Origin: Clostridium_AD sp050717545
GTDB taxonomy: Bacteria; Bacillota; Clostridia; Clostridiales; Clostridiaceae
Reading direction: 5' to 3'
Assembly: GCF_050717545.1 (NCBI RefSeq)
Contig: NZ_JBOITN010000031.1
Coordinates: 94,528-158,527 of the forward strand
Length of the DNA stretch: 64,000 nucleotides
The notes under the pieces were generated by a model. It was not told the origin of the DNA and did not search any database. It saw only the letters and a list, made by a program, of their open reading frames with translations. Below are positions 43,461-52,061 of the stretch, piece after piece. A program made the translations under genes and the position numbers. The first letter of the stretch is position 1; each line of letters starts with the position of its first letter.

Positions 43461-43868
43461 ATGGAAAAAGATAATACTTTAACTTCTGATAAAGAAGTAA
43501 AAAGTGAAGAAACAGAAGAAGCAATATCATTGGTATCTGATGCTACAAAAGAAAATGTTGGAAAAACTATTAACGCGGTGAAAGATATCGCTAAAAACGT
43601 TAAATCAAAAACTACTAAGGTTGCAACTAAAGCAAAAAAAACAGTGGCTAAAAAAACGATAGCTAAGAGAGTTGATGTTGGGTTTTACATTCAATACAAA
43701 GGCAGGGAGGTTTCCAAAGGAACAATACTAGAAAAAGTTTATGAAGAATGGGTAAAAATTCATAAAATATCAGAGCTTAAAACATTAGACGTATATCTAA
43801 AGGTTGAAGAGAATACTGCGTATTGTTTGGTGAATGGAGATATTAAAGTAGATATTAAATTGGACTAA
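43461..43868 (+). CDS. DUF6465 protein with a histone-like lysine-rich segment
   Basis: A 135-residue protein. The N-terminal 30 residues are acidic; residues 35-72 are Lys/Ala-rich (KNVKSKTTKVATKAKKTV and AKKTIAKR), like histone H1 tails. The C-terminal 65 residues form a compact domain (DVGFYIQYKGREVSKGTILEKVYEEW...LDVYLKVEENTAYCLVNGDI), the DUF6465 family of clostridia. The Lys-rich part suggests nucleic-acid or polyanion contact, which is inference. The start follows GGGGGGAAA. Confidence 0.65.
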   Translation: MEKDNTLTSDKEVKSEETEEAISLVSDATKENVGKTINAVKDIAKNVKSKTTKVATKAKKTVAKKTIAKRVDVGFYIQYKGREVSKGTILEKVYEEWVKIHKISELKTLDVYLKVEENTAYCLVNGDIKVDIKLD

Positions 43869-43888
43869 TATAATTCAATAAAAAAATT

Positions 43889-43908
43889 AAGGCTTATGGC
43901 CTTTTTTT
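43889..43908 (+). terminator. Short terminator after the DUF6465 gene
   Basis: AAGGC-TTATG-GCCTT followed by TTTTT; the stem may be extended by flanking A and T runs. Confidence 0.6.
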
Positions 43909-44052
43909 ATTTGCCATAGATTAATTATAGTAATAGCTTAAAAATAGTGTACATTGTTAAACTTTTATGATAAATTGATGAAGAAAAGAACATAATACAG
44001 TGTGATAAGTAACTATATTATAAGTTCACAATATTTTAGGAGGGGATTTTTA

Positions 44053-45129
44053 ATGTTAGAGGGAAGACTTAACAAAGTTCTAAAGATAATGGAAGAGAAG
44101 AAAACGCCCCAAATGATTATCTCTGATAGCGCTGCTATATTCTATCTTACGGGGAAATGGATTTCGTCAGGTGAGAGAATGATAGCACTTTACATTAATT
44201 TAGATGGACATAACAAACTGTTTATTAATGAGTTATTTCCAATAAGTGAGGATTTAGGGGTAGAAAAAATATGGTTTAACGATACTCAAAGTCCAGTAGA
44301 AATACTTGCAAATAATATTGATAAAGATAAGCCAATGGGCATAGATAAGAACTGGCCAGCTCATTTCTTAATAAAACTAATGAGACTAAAAGGTGGAAGT
44401 TCTTTTGTTAATGGGTCTGAAATTCTTGACAGAGTACGAATGTGTAAGGATGAGGATGAAAAAGAATTAATGAGGATAGCGTCGACGCTAAATGATACTG
44501 CAATGGATAAAATGATAAAACTTATCCCTAAAAAACATACTGAAAAGGAAATGGGGAAACTGCTTGGGGATATATGGGAAAATGTGGGAGCACAAGGACA
44601 TTCATTTGATCCGATTGTTGGTTATGGCGCAAATGCTGCTGACCCACATCATGAACTGGATAACTCAACAGTAAAAGAAGGGGACAGTATAGTTATTGAT
44701 ATTGGATGCAAAAAAGATTCATACTGTTCTGACATGACTAGGACTGTTTTTTACAAAAGTGTATCAGATCATAGTAAAGAAGTTTACGAAATTGTAAAAG
44801 AAGCAAATAAAAGAGGAATTGAGAAAGTTAAAGCGGGAGTTAGATTCTGTGATATTGATGCCGCAGCTAGGAACTATATTACAGATAAAGGCTATGGAAA
44901 ATATTTTACTCATAGATTAGGTCATTCCATAGGAATTGAATGCCATGATTTTGGTGATGTTTCATCAGCTAATACTGATAAGGTTCAGGTAGGTCAAATT
45001 TTCTCCATTGAACCAGGCATCTACCTTCCAGGTGATGTAGGAGTTCGCATAGAAGACCTAGTAATAGTTACAAAGGATGGTTGTGAAGTGTTAAACCATT
45101 ATACAAAAGACTTAATTATAGTAGAATAG
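44053..45129 (+). CDS. M24-family aminopeptidase (Xaa-Pro dipeptidase type)
   Basis: A dinuclear-metal peptidase with pita-bread fold. An N-terminal creatinase-like domain (about 1-125) precedes the catalytic domain. Metal ligands are visible in order: VIDIGCKKDSYCSDMTRT (two Asp), RLGHSIGIECHD (His), FSIEPGIYLP (Glu) and VRIEDLV (Glu). The length of 358 residues fits Xaa-Pro dipeptidases. The chosen ATG follows TTAGGAGGGG; 17 further codons upstream lack a binding site. It lies before nfo, possibly in one transcript. Confidence 0.92.
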   Translation: MLEGRLNKVLKIMEEKKTPQMIISDSAAIFYLTGKWISSGERMIALYINLDGHNKLFINELFPISEDLGVEKIWFNDTQSPVEILANNIDKDKPMGIDKNWPAHFLIKLMRLKGGSSFVNGSEILDRVRMCKDEDEKELMRIASTLNDTAMDKMIKLIPKKHTEKEMGKLLGDIWENVGAQGHSFDPIVGYGANAADPHHELDNSTVKEGDSIVIDIGCKKDSYCSDMTRTVFYKSVSDHSKEVYEIVKEANKRGIEKVKAGVRFCDIDAAARNYITDKGYGKYFTHRLGHSIGIECHDFGDVSSANTDKVQVGQIFSIEPGIYLPGDVGVRIEDLVIVTKDGCEVLNHYTKDLIIVE

Positions 45130-45196
45130 GGTAATACATTAAGATCGAAAGTGTTATATATGTAATTAGAATAGGATTTTTTATTGGAGGATGTTT

Positions 45197-46030
45197 ATGT
45201 TAAATATAGGTTGTCATTTGTCAGTATCAAAAGGATATAAAGCTATGGGAGAAGATGCTCTTAGCATAGGAGCAAATACATTCCAGTTTTTTACCCGTAA
45301 TCCTAGAGGTAGTAAAGCAAAAGAAATTGATCCAAGTGATGTAGAGTCACTACTTGAAATATTAAAAGAAAACAAATTTGCCACAATACTAGCACATGCG
45401 CCATATACACTAAATGCATGTTCAGCTGATGCAAAAACAAGAGAATTTGCAGTGATAATAATGGAAGATGATTTAAAAAGAATGGAGAATTTTCCTAATA
45501 GCTTTTATAACTTCCATCCAGGTAGTCATGTAAAACAAGGAGCAGAAGTGGGCATAGAATATATTATAAATATGTTAAACCTTATACTAAAGCCTGAACA
45601 AACTACCACAGTGCTTCTTGAAACCATGTCTGGTAAGGGAACAGAAGTAGGTAGAACTTTTGAAGAGTTAAAACAAATACTTGACGGAGTTACGCTTCAG
45701 GGCAAAATGGGTGTATGTCTTGATACTTGTCATATATATGATGCCGGTTATGATATCGTTAATGATTTAGATGGAGTTATAGATGAGTTTGATAGAATTA
45801 TTGGCCTTGATAAGTTATATGCTATTCACTTAAATGATAGCAAAAACCCATTTGAAAGTCATAAAGATCGACATGAAACAATCGGTGAAGGTTCTATTGG
45901 ACTAGAAGTCATTAGCAAGGTTATAAATCACCCCAAACTACGTCACTTGCCGTTTTATTTAGAAACTCCAAATGAACTTGAGGGGCATGCAAAGGAAATT
46001 AAGATGCTAAGAGAAGTTTACGTAGAATAA
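45197..46030 (+). CDS. nfo: Endonuclease IV (AP endonuclease)
   Basis: A zinc TIM-barrel enzyme that nicks DNA 5' to abasic sites. Ligand motifs: NFHPGSH, LLETMSGKGTEVG, GVCLDTCHIYDAGYD, HLNDSKNPFESHKDRHETIGEG and LETPNE. Length 277 residues. The second of two in-frame ATGs is used because GGAGG abuts the first. Confidence 0.96.
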   Translation: MLNIGCHLSVSKGYKAMGEDALSIGANTFQFFTRNPRGSKAKEIDPSDVESLLEILKENKFATILAHAPYTLNACSADAKTREFAVIIMEDDLKRMENFPNSFYNFHPGSHVKQGAEVGIEYIINMLNLILKPEQTTTVLLETMSGKGTEVGRTFEELKQILDGVTLQGKMGVCLDTCHIYDAGYDIVNDLDGVIDEFDRIIGLDKLYAIHLNDSKNPFESHKDRHETIGEGSIGLEVISKVINHPKLRHLPFYLETPNELEGHAKEIKMLREVYVE

Positions 46031-46068
46031 ATAGTAGCCATGAGAATATCTCATGGCTACTATTTATT
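46030..46068 (+). terminator. Terminator after nfo
   Basis: A 16-bp perfect stem (AATAGTAGCCATGAGA and complement) with a 3-base loop, overlapping the stop codon and followed by TATTTATT. Confidence 0.85.
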
Positions 46069-46183
46069 GTGTATTTAGTTTGTAGAGTTTTATGAATAGT
46101 ATAACAAAAACGCATCAATATGTAATGTTTATTATTAATTTTTACAAAAGCTATTAATTTTTAGAGTATAATTCTATTGATAA

Positions 46184-46262
46184 GTTAGCGGATGTTTGAT
46201 AAAATAGGGTTGAAGACGTATTTCAATTGTTGACCCAGTGGGATTTTTTAGTACCCACTAAC
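46184..46262 (+). promoter_or_regulatory. Candidate structured leader RNA of the IscU-like/GGGtGRT operon
   Basis: GTTAG pairs with CTAAC at the ends. Inside are GGGTTGAA with TTCAA...CCC and GTGGG with CCCAC. A TATAAT at 46167-46172 would start the RNA just before the outer stem. No T-run follows, so control would act at translation if at all. The structure is hand-drawn from base pairing; no known riboswitch class is recognised. Confidence 0.4.
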
Positions 46263-46309
46263 TATAAAGAAGGTTAAATTACAATCTACATAAGAAAGGA
46301 GATAATATT

Positions 46310-47002
46310 ATGAATTATACAACAGAAGTTTCAGAAATGATTTGTGTTGCTAAAGGACCTAATCATGGTTCAGCACCAATTCCTGAAGAAGGAAAATGGG
46401 TACAAAGTAAAGAAATTAAAGATATCTCAGGTTTAACACACGGAATTGGTTGGTGTGCTCCTCAACAAGGTGCATGTAAGCTTACACTTAATGTAAAAGA
46501 GGGAATAATACAAGAAGCATTAGTTGAGGTAATTGGTTGCTCAGGTAGTACTCATTCAGCTGCAATGGCTTCAGAAATACTTCCAGGAAAAACTATATTG
46601 GAAGCATTAAACACAGATTTAGTTTGTGATGCAATAAACACAGCTATGAGAGAGTTATTCCTTCAAATAGTATACGGAAGAACTCAAACTGCATTCTCAG
46701 AAGGTGGACTACCTATCGGCGCTGGACTTGAGGATTTAGGAAAAGGTCTTAGAAGTCAAGTCGGAACAATGTACGGATCACTTGCTAAGGGACCAAGATA
46801 TTTAGAAATGGCTGAAGGTTATGTATCTAATATTGCTCTTGATAAAAACAACGAGATAATAGGTTATAAATTTGTTCAATTAGGAAAAATGATGGACATG
46901 GTTAAAAAAGGTATGGATGCTAATGAAGCTATGGAAAAAGCTACTGGAACTTATGGTAGATTTGCAGAAGCAATAACAGTAATCGACCCTAGACAAAAAT
47001 AA
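46310..47002 (+). CDS. IscU/NifU-like scaffold-type protein paired with GGGtGRT
   Basis: A 230-residue protein related to Fe-S cluster assembly scaffolds. The central part has GWCAPQQGACKLTLNVKEGIIQEALVEVIGCSGSTHSAAMASEILPGKTILEAL, where cysteines and the GCSGSTHSA turn match the IscU/NifU N-terminal fold. It differs from standard IscU in length and in extra N- and C-terminal regions. It occurs with a GGGtGRT protein in clostridia. Neither partner has an established function. Start ATG after AAGAAAGGAG. The second gene follows after 28 bases. Confidence 0.8.
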   Translation: MNYTTEVSEMICVAKGPNHGSAPIPEEGKWVQSKEIKDISGLTHGIGWCAPQQGACKLTLNVKEGIIQEALVEVIGCSGSTHSAAMASEILPGKTILEALNTDLVCDAINTAMRELFLQIVYGRTQTAFSEGGLPIGAGLEDLGKGLRSQVGTMYGSLAKGPRYLEMAEGYVSNIALDKNNEIIGYKFVQLGKMMDMVKKGMDANEAMEKATGTYGRFAEAITVIDPRQK

Positions 47003-47030
47003 TAATAATATAAAAAGGAGGAATAATTAA

Positions 47031-48032
47031 ATGGCTTTATTTGAAAGTTATGAAAGAAGAATAGAACAAATATTACCTGTTTTAAAGAAACACGGAATAA
47101 ATTCACTAGAAGAAGCAAGAACTATATGTGAAGAAAAAGGTATTGATACTTTTGAAATAGTAAAAGGAATTCAACCTATAGCATTTGAAAATGCTTGTTG
47201 GGCATATGCAGTTGGAGCAGCTATTGCAATTAAAAATGGATGCACTAAGGCAGCAGATGCGGCAGTATATATAGGAGAAGGACTTCAATCATTTTGTATA
47301 CCAGGTTCTGTTGCAGATGACAGAAAAGTTGGAGTCGGACATGGTAACTTAGCAGCTATGCTACTGCGCGAAGAAACTAAATGTTTCGCATTTTTAGCTG
47401 GACATGAATCATTTGCTGCTGCTGAAGGCGCAATTGGTCTTGCAAGAGCAGCAAACAAAGTAAGAAAAGTGCCTCTAGAAGTAATATTAAACGGCCTTGG
47501 AAAAGATGCTGCTTATATAATTTCAAGAATTAATGGTTTTACTTATGTTCAAACTAAATTTGATTACTATACTAGTAAATTAACAGTAGTTAAAAAAACA
47601 GCTTATTCTGATGGAGAAAGATCTAAAGTAAGATGTTACGGAGCAGATGATGTACGTGAAGGCGTTGCAATATTGCATTCTGAGGGAGTAGATGTTTCAA
47701 TTACAGGAAATTCTACAAATCCTACAAGATTCCAACATCCAGTTGCTGGTACTTATAAGAAAGAATGCCAAGAACAAGGCAAGAAATACTTTTCAGTAGC
47801 ATCAGGTGGTGGTACAGGAAGAACTTTACACCCAGATAATATGGGAGCAGGTCCTGCTTCATACGGAATGACAGATACTATGGGAAGAATGCATTCAGAT
47901 GCACAATTCGCAGGGTCTTCATCAGTTCCAGCTCATGTTGAAATGATGGGACTTATAGGAATGGGTAACAATCCTATGGTTGGAGCTTCTGTTGCAGTTG
48001 CGGTTGCAGTAGAAGAAGCAATGAACAAATAA
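47031..48032 (+). CDS. GGGtGRT protein
   Basis: A 333-residue protein of the family named after its motif, here SVASGGGTGRTLHPDNMGAGPASYGMTDTMG (about 255-285). Other conserved parts are ENACWAYAVGAAIAIK, GEGLQSFCIPGSVADDRKVGVGHGNLAAMLL and AGHESFAAAEGAIGLARAANKVRK. Glycine-rich loops and conserved His/Cys suggest a ligand- or cofactor-binding protein. Always-with-neighbour conservation points to a joint role with the IscU-like protein, perhaps in cluster assembly or delivery (inference). ATG after AAAAAGGAGG. Confidence 0.85.
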   Translation: MALFESYERRIEQILPVLKKHGINSLEEARTICEEKGIDTFEIVKGIQPIAFENACWAYAVGAAIAIKNGCTKAADAAVYIGEGLQSFCIPGSVADDRKVGVGHGNLAAMLLREETKCFAFLAGHESFAAAEGAIGLARAANKVRKVPLEVILNGLGKDAAYIISRINGFTYVQTKFDYYTSKLTVVKKTAYSDGERSKVRCYGADDVREGVAILHSEGVDVSITGNSTNPTRFQHPVAGTYKKECQEQGKKYFSVASGGGTGRTLHPDNMGAGPASYGMTDTMGRMHSDAQFAGSSSVPAHVEMMGLIGMGNNPMVGASVAVAVAVEEAMNK

Positions 48033-48051
48033 AATTTAATGTTGTACCATA

Positions 48052-48104
48052 ATAATAAAGTTCGCCATCTTATAATAAAGTTCCCCAAACTCATAATAAA
48101 GTTC
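48052..48104 (+). repeat. Three 12-bp direct repeats ATAATAAAGTTC
   Basis: Copies start at 48052, 48072 and 48093 (20-21 bp steps), with variable spacers. Multiple short repeats ending in AAAGTTC resemble the end structure of IS21-family elements, but no transposase gene is nearby. It may be a solo end or scar. Confidence 0.55.
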
Positions 48105-48124
48105 GGGTAAAATAGATGATGGAC

Positions 48125-48172
48125 AAGCCCAGTAATTAGCTTTTATCGGCTAAGTACTGGGCTTTTATTTTT
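48125..48172 (+). terminator. Nested-stem terminator
   Basis: AAGCCCAGTA/TACTGGGCTT with an inner TTAGC/GCTAA stem, then TTATTTTTA. It probably ends the GGGtGRT operon. Confidence 0.8.
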
Positions 48173-48314
48173 AATACCAAAGAGTAATATTAATTAATAA
48201 TGGGATTTTTAGTAAGAAAAGAAATAAATTATGAAGAGTTTGAATAGTATATTTTCATTGCATTATCCTAAAGATAAATCAAGTAGAAAATAAATAATCT
48301 TAGGATGGTGTGAT

Positions 48315-49181
48315 ATGAAAAATGCAAAAATTACTTCAATATTTATTATATGTAGTCTATCTATTATGCTATTTTATGGTTACAATTCTACTGTAAAGAA
48401 AGCACCCATTAATACCAAAATAGTACCGATGAATAATAAAACAGCTGATGGATTTATACCAGCTTTATATGGCAATCAGTCAATGCAGTCATTAATTTAT
48501 ATTCCTGAAGATGACGTTATTATTTCAGGATACAAATTATATTCTGGAACAGAAGGATTATGCACGTTAAGGAAATGGAATAGAAAAACTAAAAAATTAA
48601 TAACAAATTATGATAATTTAAATCTTTATCATTGCTCAGATATGACATACAACCCCAATACTAAAGAAATATTTATATCAACCAATACTGACCCACGTGC
48701 AAGGAATTATATATCTGTATATGATTATACAACTATGACATTTAAACGTGAATTTCAATATACTTATAAGCCGATAGTTTATGGAATTGCTTACTCAACG
48801 TTACATAATCAATTTGTTTTTTATGATAATTCTAATATTCGTATATGCGATGAAAATATGGTTTCACAATCATTTTTTAACGTTCCTAATTTAGGTATGA
48901 ATTACCAAAGTATCGAGGTTTATAAAAATTATGTTTACATTTACTATGATATAGCAATTCAAATTTATGATTTTCAAGGTAATTATATTAAAACATATAA
49001 AATTGATACACTGGATGAAGGAGAGGGAATTTGTCACATTGGATATGGTAAATTTTTAGTTGGTAGAGTAATAAATACTCCTATGGCAACGGCTTCTGCT
49101 ACATCGAGAGTATATATATTTGATACATCTCTAATGGGTGTTTGTCGTAATTTTTTAGGGAGGTATTTCACAAGAGCTTAA
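48315..49181 (+). CDS. Hypothetical exported protein, propeller-like repeats
   Basis: 288 residues with an N-terminal hydrophobic segment (about 6-22, ITSIFIICSLSIMLFYGY) that could be a signal anchor. The rest has repeated short strands ending in aromatic pairs (ISVYDYTTMTF, IRICDENMVS, IQIYDFQGNYIKTY), suggesting a beta-propeller. I do not recognise a family. No catalytic motif is seen. ATG after AGGATGGTG. It lies after the scarred region and before three minus-strand small genes. Confidence 0.55.
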   Translation: MKNAKITSIFIICSLSIMLFYGYNSTVKKAPINTKIVPMNNKTADGFIPALYGNQSMQSLIYIPEDDVIISGYKLYSGTEGLCTLRKWNRKTKKLITNYDNLNLYHCSDMTYNPNTKEIFISTNTDPRARNYISVYDYTTMTFKREFQYTYKPIVYGIAYSTLHNQFVFYDNSNIRICDENMVSQSFFNVPNLGMNYQSIEVYKNYVYIYYDIAIQIYDFQGNYIKTYKIDTLDEGEGICHIGYGKFLVGRVINTPMATASATSRVYIFDTSLMGVCRNFLGRYFTRA

Positions 49182-49314
49182 CTCTTTTACTTAATTTAAT
49201 AAGTTTATTGCAGCAATCTATGAGAATTTAAGAGAGGTGAATGATATAATTATATAATATTAGAAGGGAGATAATATAAATAGACAATCCAATAAATTTT
49301 TACATAACAAGGGA

Positions 49315-49671
49315 TTATTTTTTTATTTTAAATCTGATAATTAAGCCAATTATAAGTCCAATCAACGCAGGAAAAAAAGCGAAAAATAAATCTATACCAT
49401 CAAATGTTCTAAACACTAAAAACGGAATCATTATGCCCAAAAGACCAAAAAATATGGGATAAAACCAAAACAGATAACCATTTTTCATACTAATGATAAG
49501 TGAAGCAATTAAAGAAGTTAATGGCATTATAATGTAAAAATCAAGCACACAATAGCCTATTTCGTCGCCAGCGGCAAGAAATATTCCCTGAAGACCAATT
49601 GCGAAAAAAACTAGTGCAGAAAAACCATAACACATTATCGAAATTCTTTTTTGTGAATTAATATTTTTCAT
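49315..49671 (-). CDS. Small four-helix membrane protein, unknown
   Basis: 118 residues with four predicted membrane helices (about 12-32, 42-60, 67-87, 90-113), and a basic end FKIKK. No family recognised. ATG after GGAGGAGGAG. It runs in the same direction as the two minus-strand genes before it (hypothetical and XRE), so it may be cotranscribed with them. Confidence 0.6.
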   Translation of the reverse strand: MKNINSQKRISIMCYGFSALVFFAIGLQGIFLAAGDEIGYCVLDFYIIMPLTSLIASLIISMKNGYLFWFYPIFFGLLGIMIPFLVFRTFDGIDLFFAFFPALIGLIIGLIIRFKIKK

Positions 49672-49754
49672 TGTTACTCCTCCTCCAAATAAAACTCTAT
49701 GATCAGTACAAATAATACAATTATGTCCTTATTAAACTATATGGAGTTTTAATT

Positions 49755-50435
49755 TTATTTCATAATCCATTGAGTATTATTACTATCTACAAATCGCGCG
49801 CTTTTCCCCGTATCTAAATCCATTATCCAGTTATGACCACAAGAACCGGTAATCATACCCTCTAATATAGACCCAACAGAAGTTAGGTGCCCCATTGAGT
49901 AATATATAAGATATTTGCCATCGGGTGAAAAACCCACAGGTGAGTATCCTGTAAATTTATCATATATACCATAAAACTTTTTAACGCATTTTTCTTTACC
50001 GTTTTCCACTAAAAAAATCGAACCTTTTTTTTGAATAGCAGTAATGCTTCCGGCATGATTATTAATATAATCAGTTTTACTTATATTAGAGGAGCTATAT
50101 TCGTTTATTGTTCCTTTTTCAAGACTATATAGCTGCCAGTCTTCATTCATTGCAACAAAATTTATACTATCGCTTTTTATATCATAGTAAAAATCAATAA
50201 TATTATCGTTAGTTCCATACTGGTTTTTACCTTTTCCCAAGTGGCTATATACGAGTTTTTCATTTTCCAAATTTGCGTTCGATTTGTATAAGGTTAGTAC
50301 TGAATCTACCCTTTTGGTATAATAAATCTGACCTTCCAATTTTGTAATGATATCTTTATTGTTAAACCCTATTAAACCCCAAAAGCAATAAATAAATAGA
50401 GCTATACTTACTAAAAGCAATAAATTATTTTTCAT
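49755..50435 (-). CDS. Hypothetical membrane-anchored protein
   Basis: 226 residues with an N-terminal helix (LLLLVSIALFIYCFWGLIGF) and an extracytoplasmic part rich in short strands. It contains GFSPDGKYLIYYSMG, a TolB/WD-like blade, and a closing NWIMDLDTGKSARF, as in beta-propeller repeats. No known family is certain. ATG after GGTGAA. It lies between the XRE regulator and the small membrane protein, possibly one unit. Confidence 0.5.
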   Translation of the reverse strand: MKNNLLLLVSIALFIYCFWGLIGFNNKDIITKLEGQIYYTKRVDSVLTLYKSNANLENEKLVYSHLGKGKNQYGTNDNIIDFYYDIKSDSINFVAMNEDWQLYSLEKGTINEYSSSNISKTDYINNHAGSITAIQKKGSIFLVENGKEKCVKKFYGIYDKFTGYSPVGFSPDGKYLIYYSMGHLTSVGSILEGMITGSCGHNWIMDLDTGKSARFVDSNNTQWIMK

Positions 50436-50494
50436 ATTAACTTCACCGCCTATATTTAATAGAGCATTTGTGCATAATAGTTCGAAAACAAATA

Positions 50495-50944
50495 TTAACT
50501 GGTAAGTTCTTTGAGTCTTGTGTTTATATATTCAAGATCAAAAGAAAAACATACTCTTCTATGATTCTTAGCCAATATTCTGTAATGTTTTGATATCATG
50601 TTTTGTTGTACTGTAAAACTATTTTTCGTTTGTACGTCCTGCCACCAAATTCTACCTCCAAGTGTTGGGATATATTTTCTCTCATTATTGGGGAATGATA
50701 ATGAAAGAATAATATCTTCAATATCTCCACCAAAAGTTAATTCTAATATTTCGCTATCCCTAAAAATAACACATACTGCAATTGCGACCGCCCAACCCAA
50801 ACTACTTCTTTCCTTTTCGACTTGTACAAGTGTTTTTTTAGAAATCCCAAGTGTTTCTGACATTTTATCTTGTGTATATCCTTTTTCAGTTCTTATAAGC
50901 CTTACTTTTTCATCCACTTTCTTTATAAACTCTAGCCTAGTCAT
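50495..50944 (-). CDS. XRE-family transcriptional regulator with unknown C-terminal domain
   Basis: 149 residues. The N-terminal 65 form a Cro/C1-type HTH (VRLIRTEKGYTQDKMSETLGISKKTLVQVEKERSSLGW). The C-terminal half (RIWWQDVQTKNSFTVQQNMISKHYRILAKNHRRVCFSFD) is not recognised. ATG after AAAGGTGA. A GTCGTAC-GTTAC stretch upstream might be its operator. It probably controls the two minus-strand membrane genes downstream. Confidence 0.75.
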   Translation of the reverse strand: MTRLEFIKKVDEKVRLIRTEKGYTQDKMSETLGISKKTLVQVEKERSSLGWAVAIAVCVIFRDSEILELTFGGDIEDIILSLSFPNNERKYIPTLGGRIWWQDVQTKNSFTVQQNMISKHYRILAKNHRRVCFSFDLEYINTRLKELTS

Positions 50945-51191
50945 AAATGCATCACCTTTCAGTTGATTATTATACTTGTCGTACGTTACATAATAAGTAT
51001 AAATCTATTCTTATAGTGTAATTATACACCAAAAAAATAGATTTGTAAATATTAGATATAAAGTGACTTGTGGATATGGAGCTTAATTGGAACAAATGGT
51101 ATATAATTATGAGAGTGAATGGTATTTAAAATAAATATCGTATGAAAATTACAAAACATAAATTATTTATTTAGTGAGGAGAAAATGTGGG

Positions 51192-51695
51192 ATGGAATTC
51201 AAAAAAGCAGTTGCAGCAGATGCTAATAGTATAATGAATATCATTAATCAGGCTCAAGATTATTTTAGGGAACGTGAAATAAATCAATGGCAGGATAATT
51301 ACCCTAACTTTGAAACAGTAATGAGTGATATTAACAATAAAAATGGATATGTGTTGCTTGAAGATAATAATTTGGTTGGTACTGTGGTAGTTACTTTTGA
51401 TGGAGAAAAAAACTATGAATTTATATGTGATGGTAATTGGATTAGCAATGATAAATATGCAGTTATTCATAGAATAGCTGTTGACATAAATTATAAAGGA
51501 AGAGGGCTATCAACTATAATTATTAAAAATATTGAGAGACTTTGTTTAGATAGGGGCATACGCAGTATTAGAGTAGACACACATAAAGAAAATATATCTA
51601 TGCAGAAGATGCTTTCAAAAAATGATTTTAAATATTGTGGCATAATTTATTTAGATGATCAAAGTAAAAGAATTGTATTTGAGAAAAGACTATAA
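51192..51695 (+). CDS. GNAT-family N-acetyltransferase
   Basis: 167 residues with the GNAT core: strand IMNIINQAQDYF, IHRIAVDINYKGRGLSTIIIKNIE (motif A; the pyrophosphate loop is YKGRGLS, a variant of Q/RxxGxG/A), then RSIRVDTHKENISMQKMLSKNDFKYCGIIY (motif B). Many relatives in Firmicutes have no known substrate. The start ATG is used with GAGGAG ten bases upstream; a GTG 18 bases earlier has no binding site. The frame continues past its stop into remnant sequence. Confidence 0.82.
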   Translation: MEFKKAVAADANSIMNIINQAQDYFREREINQWQDNYPNFETVMSDINNKNGYVLLEDNNLVGTVVVTFDGEKNYEFICDGNWISNDKYAVIHRIAVDINYKGRGLSTIIIKNIERLCLDRGIRSIRVDTHKENISMQKMLSKNDFKYCGIIYLDDQSKRIVFEKRL

Positions 51696-52040
51696 AAAGA
51701 TACGGGTATACTTTATTCTATTCTTAAAGATAGAAACCTATCACAATATGTTGGAGTAGATATTTCTAAAAAGATAATAGATGTGCAATACATTCATGAA
51801 TGCACTGAACTAAAGTTGGACAATCTATTACAACACCTCCTAAACGGTTTATATTGATATTATAATTCAAAGTTATGTAGATACCGTGAAGATTGGGAAA
51901 TTTATCTTAAATGTATTCATGGTGTAAAACAATTATTTCTAGTTGTGATGTATTAGAAAATGAAGTTCCAGACGGAGAACGAACTACACAAAGGTACTGG
52001 ATTATGATAATATAAATATATTAAAGAAAATAAAAACTAT
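51696..52040 (+). pseudogene. Decayed SAM-methyltransferase-like gene
   Basis: Directly after the GNAT stop the same frame reads DTGILYSILKDRNLSQYVGVDISKKIID, which resembles methyltransferase motif I and the start of motif II (xGTGxL ... YVGVDIS). It stops at 51855. Other frames then give REDWEIYLKCIHGVKQLFL and SCDVLENEVPDGERTTQRYW, which could be later parts of the same protein separated by frameshifts and stops. There is no start. The family call is tentative. Confidence 0.4.
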
Positions 52041-52061
52041 AGAAATGAGGCGGTATAATAT

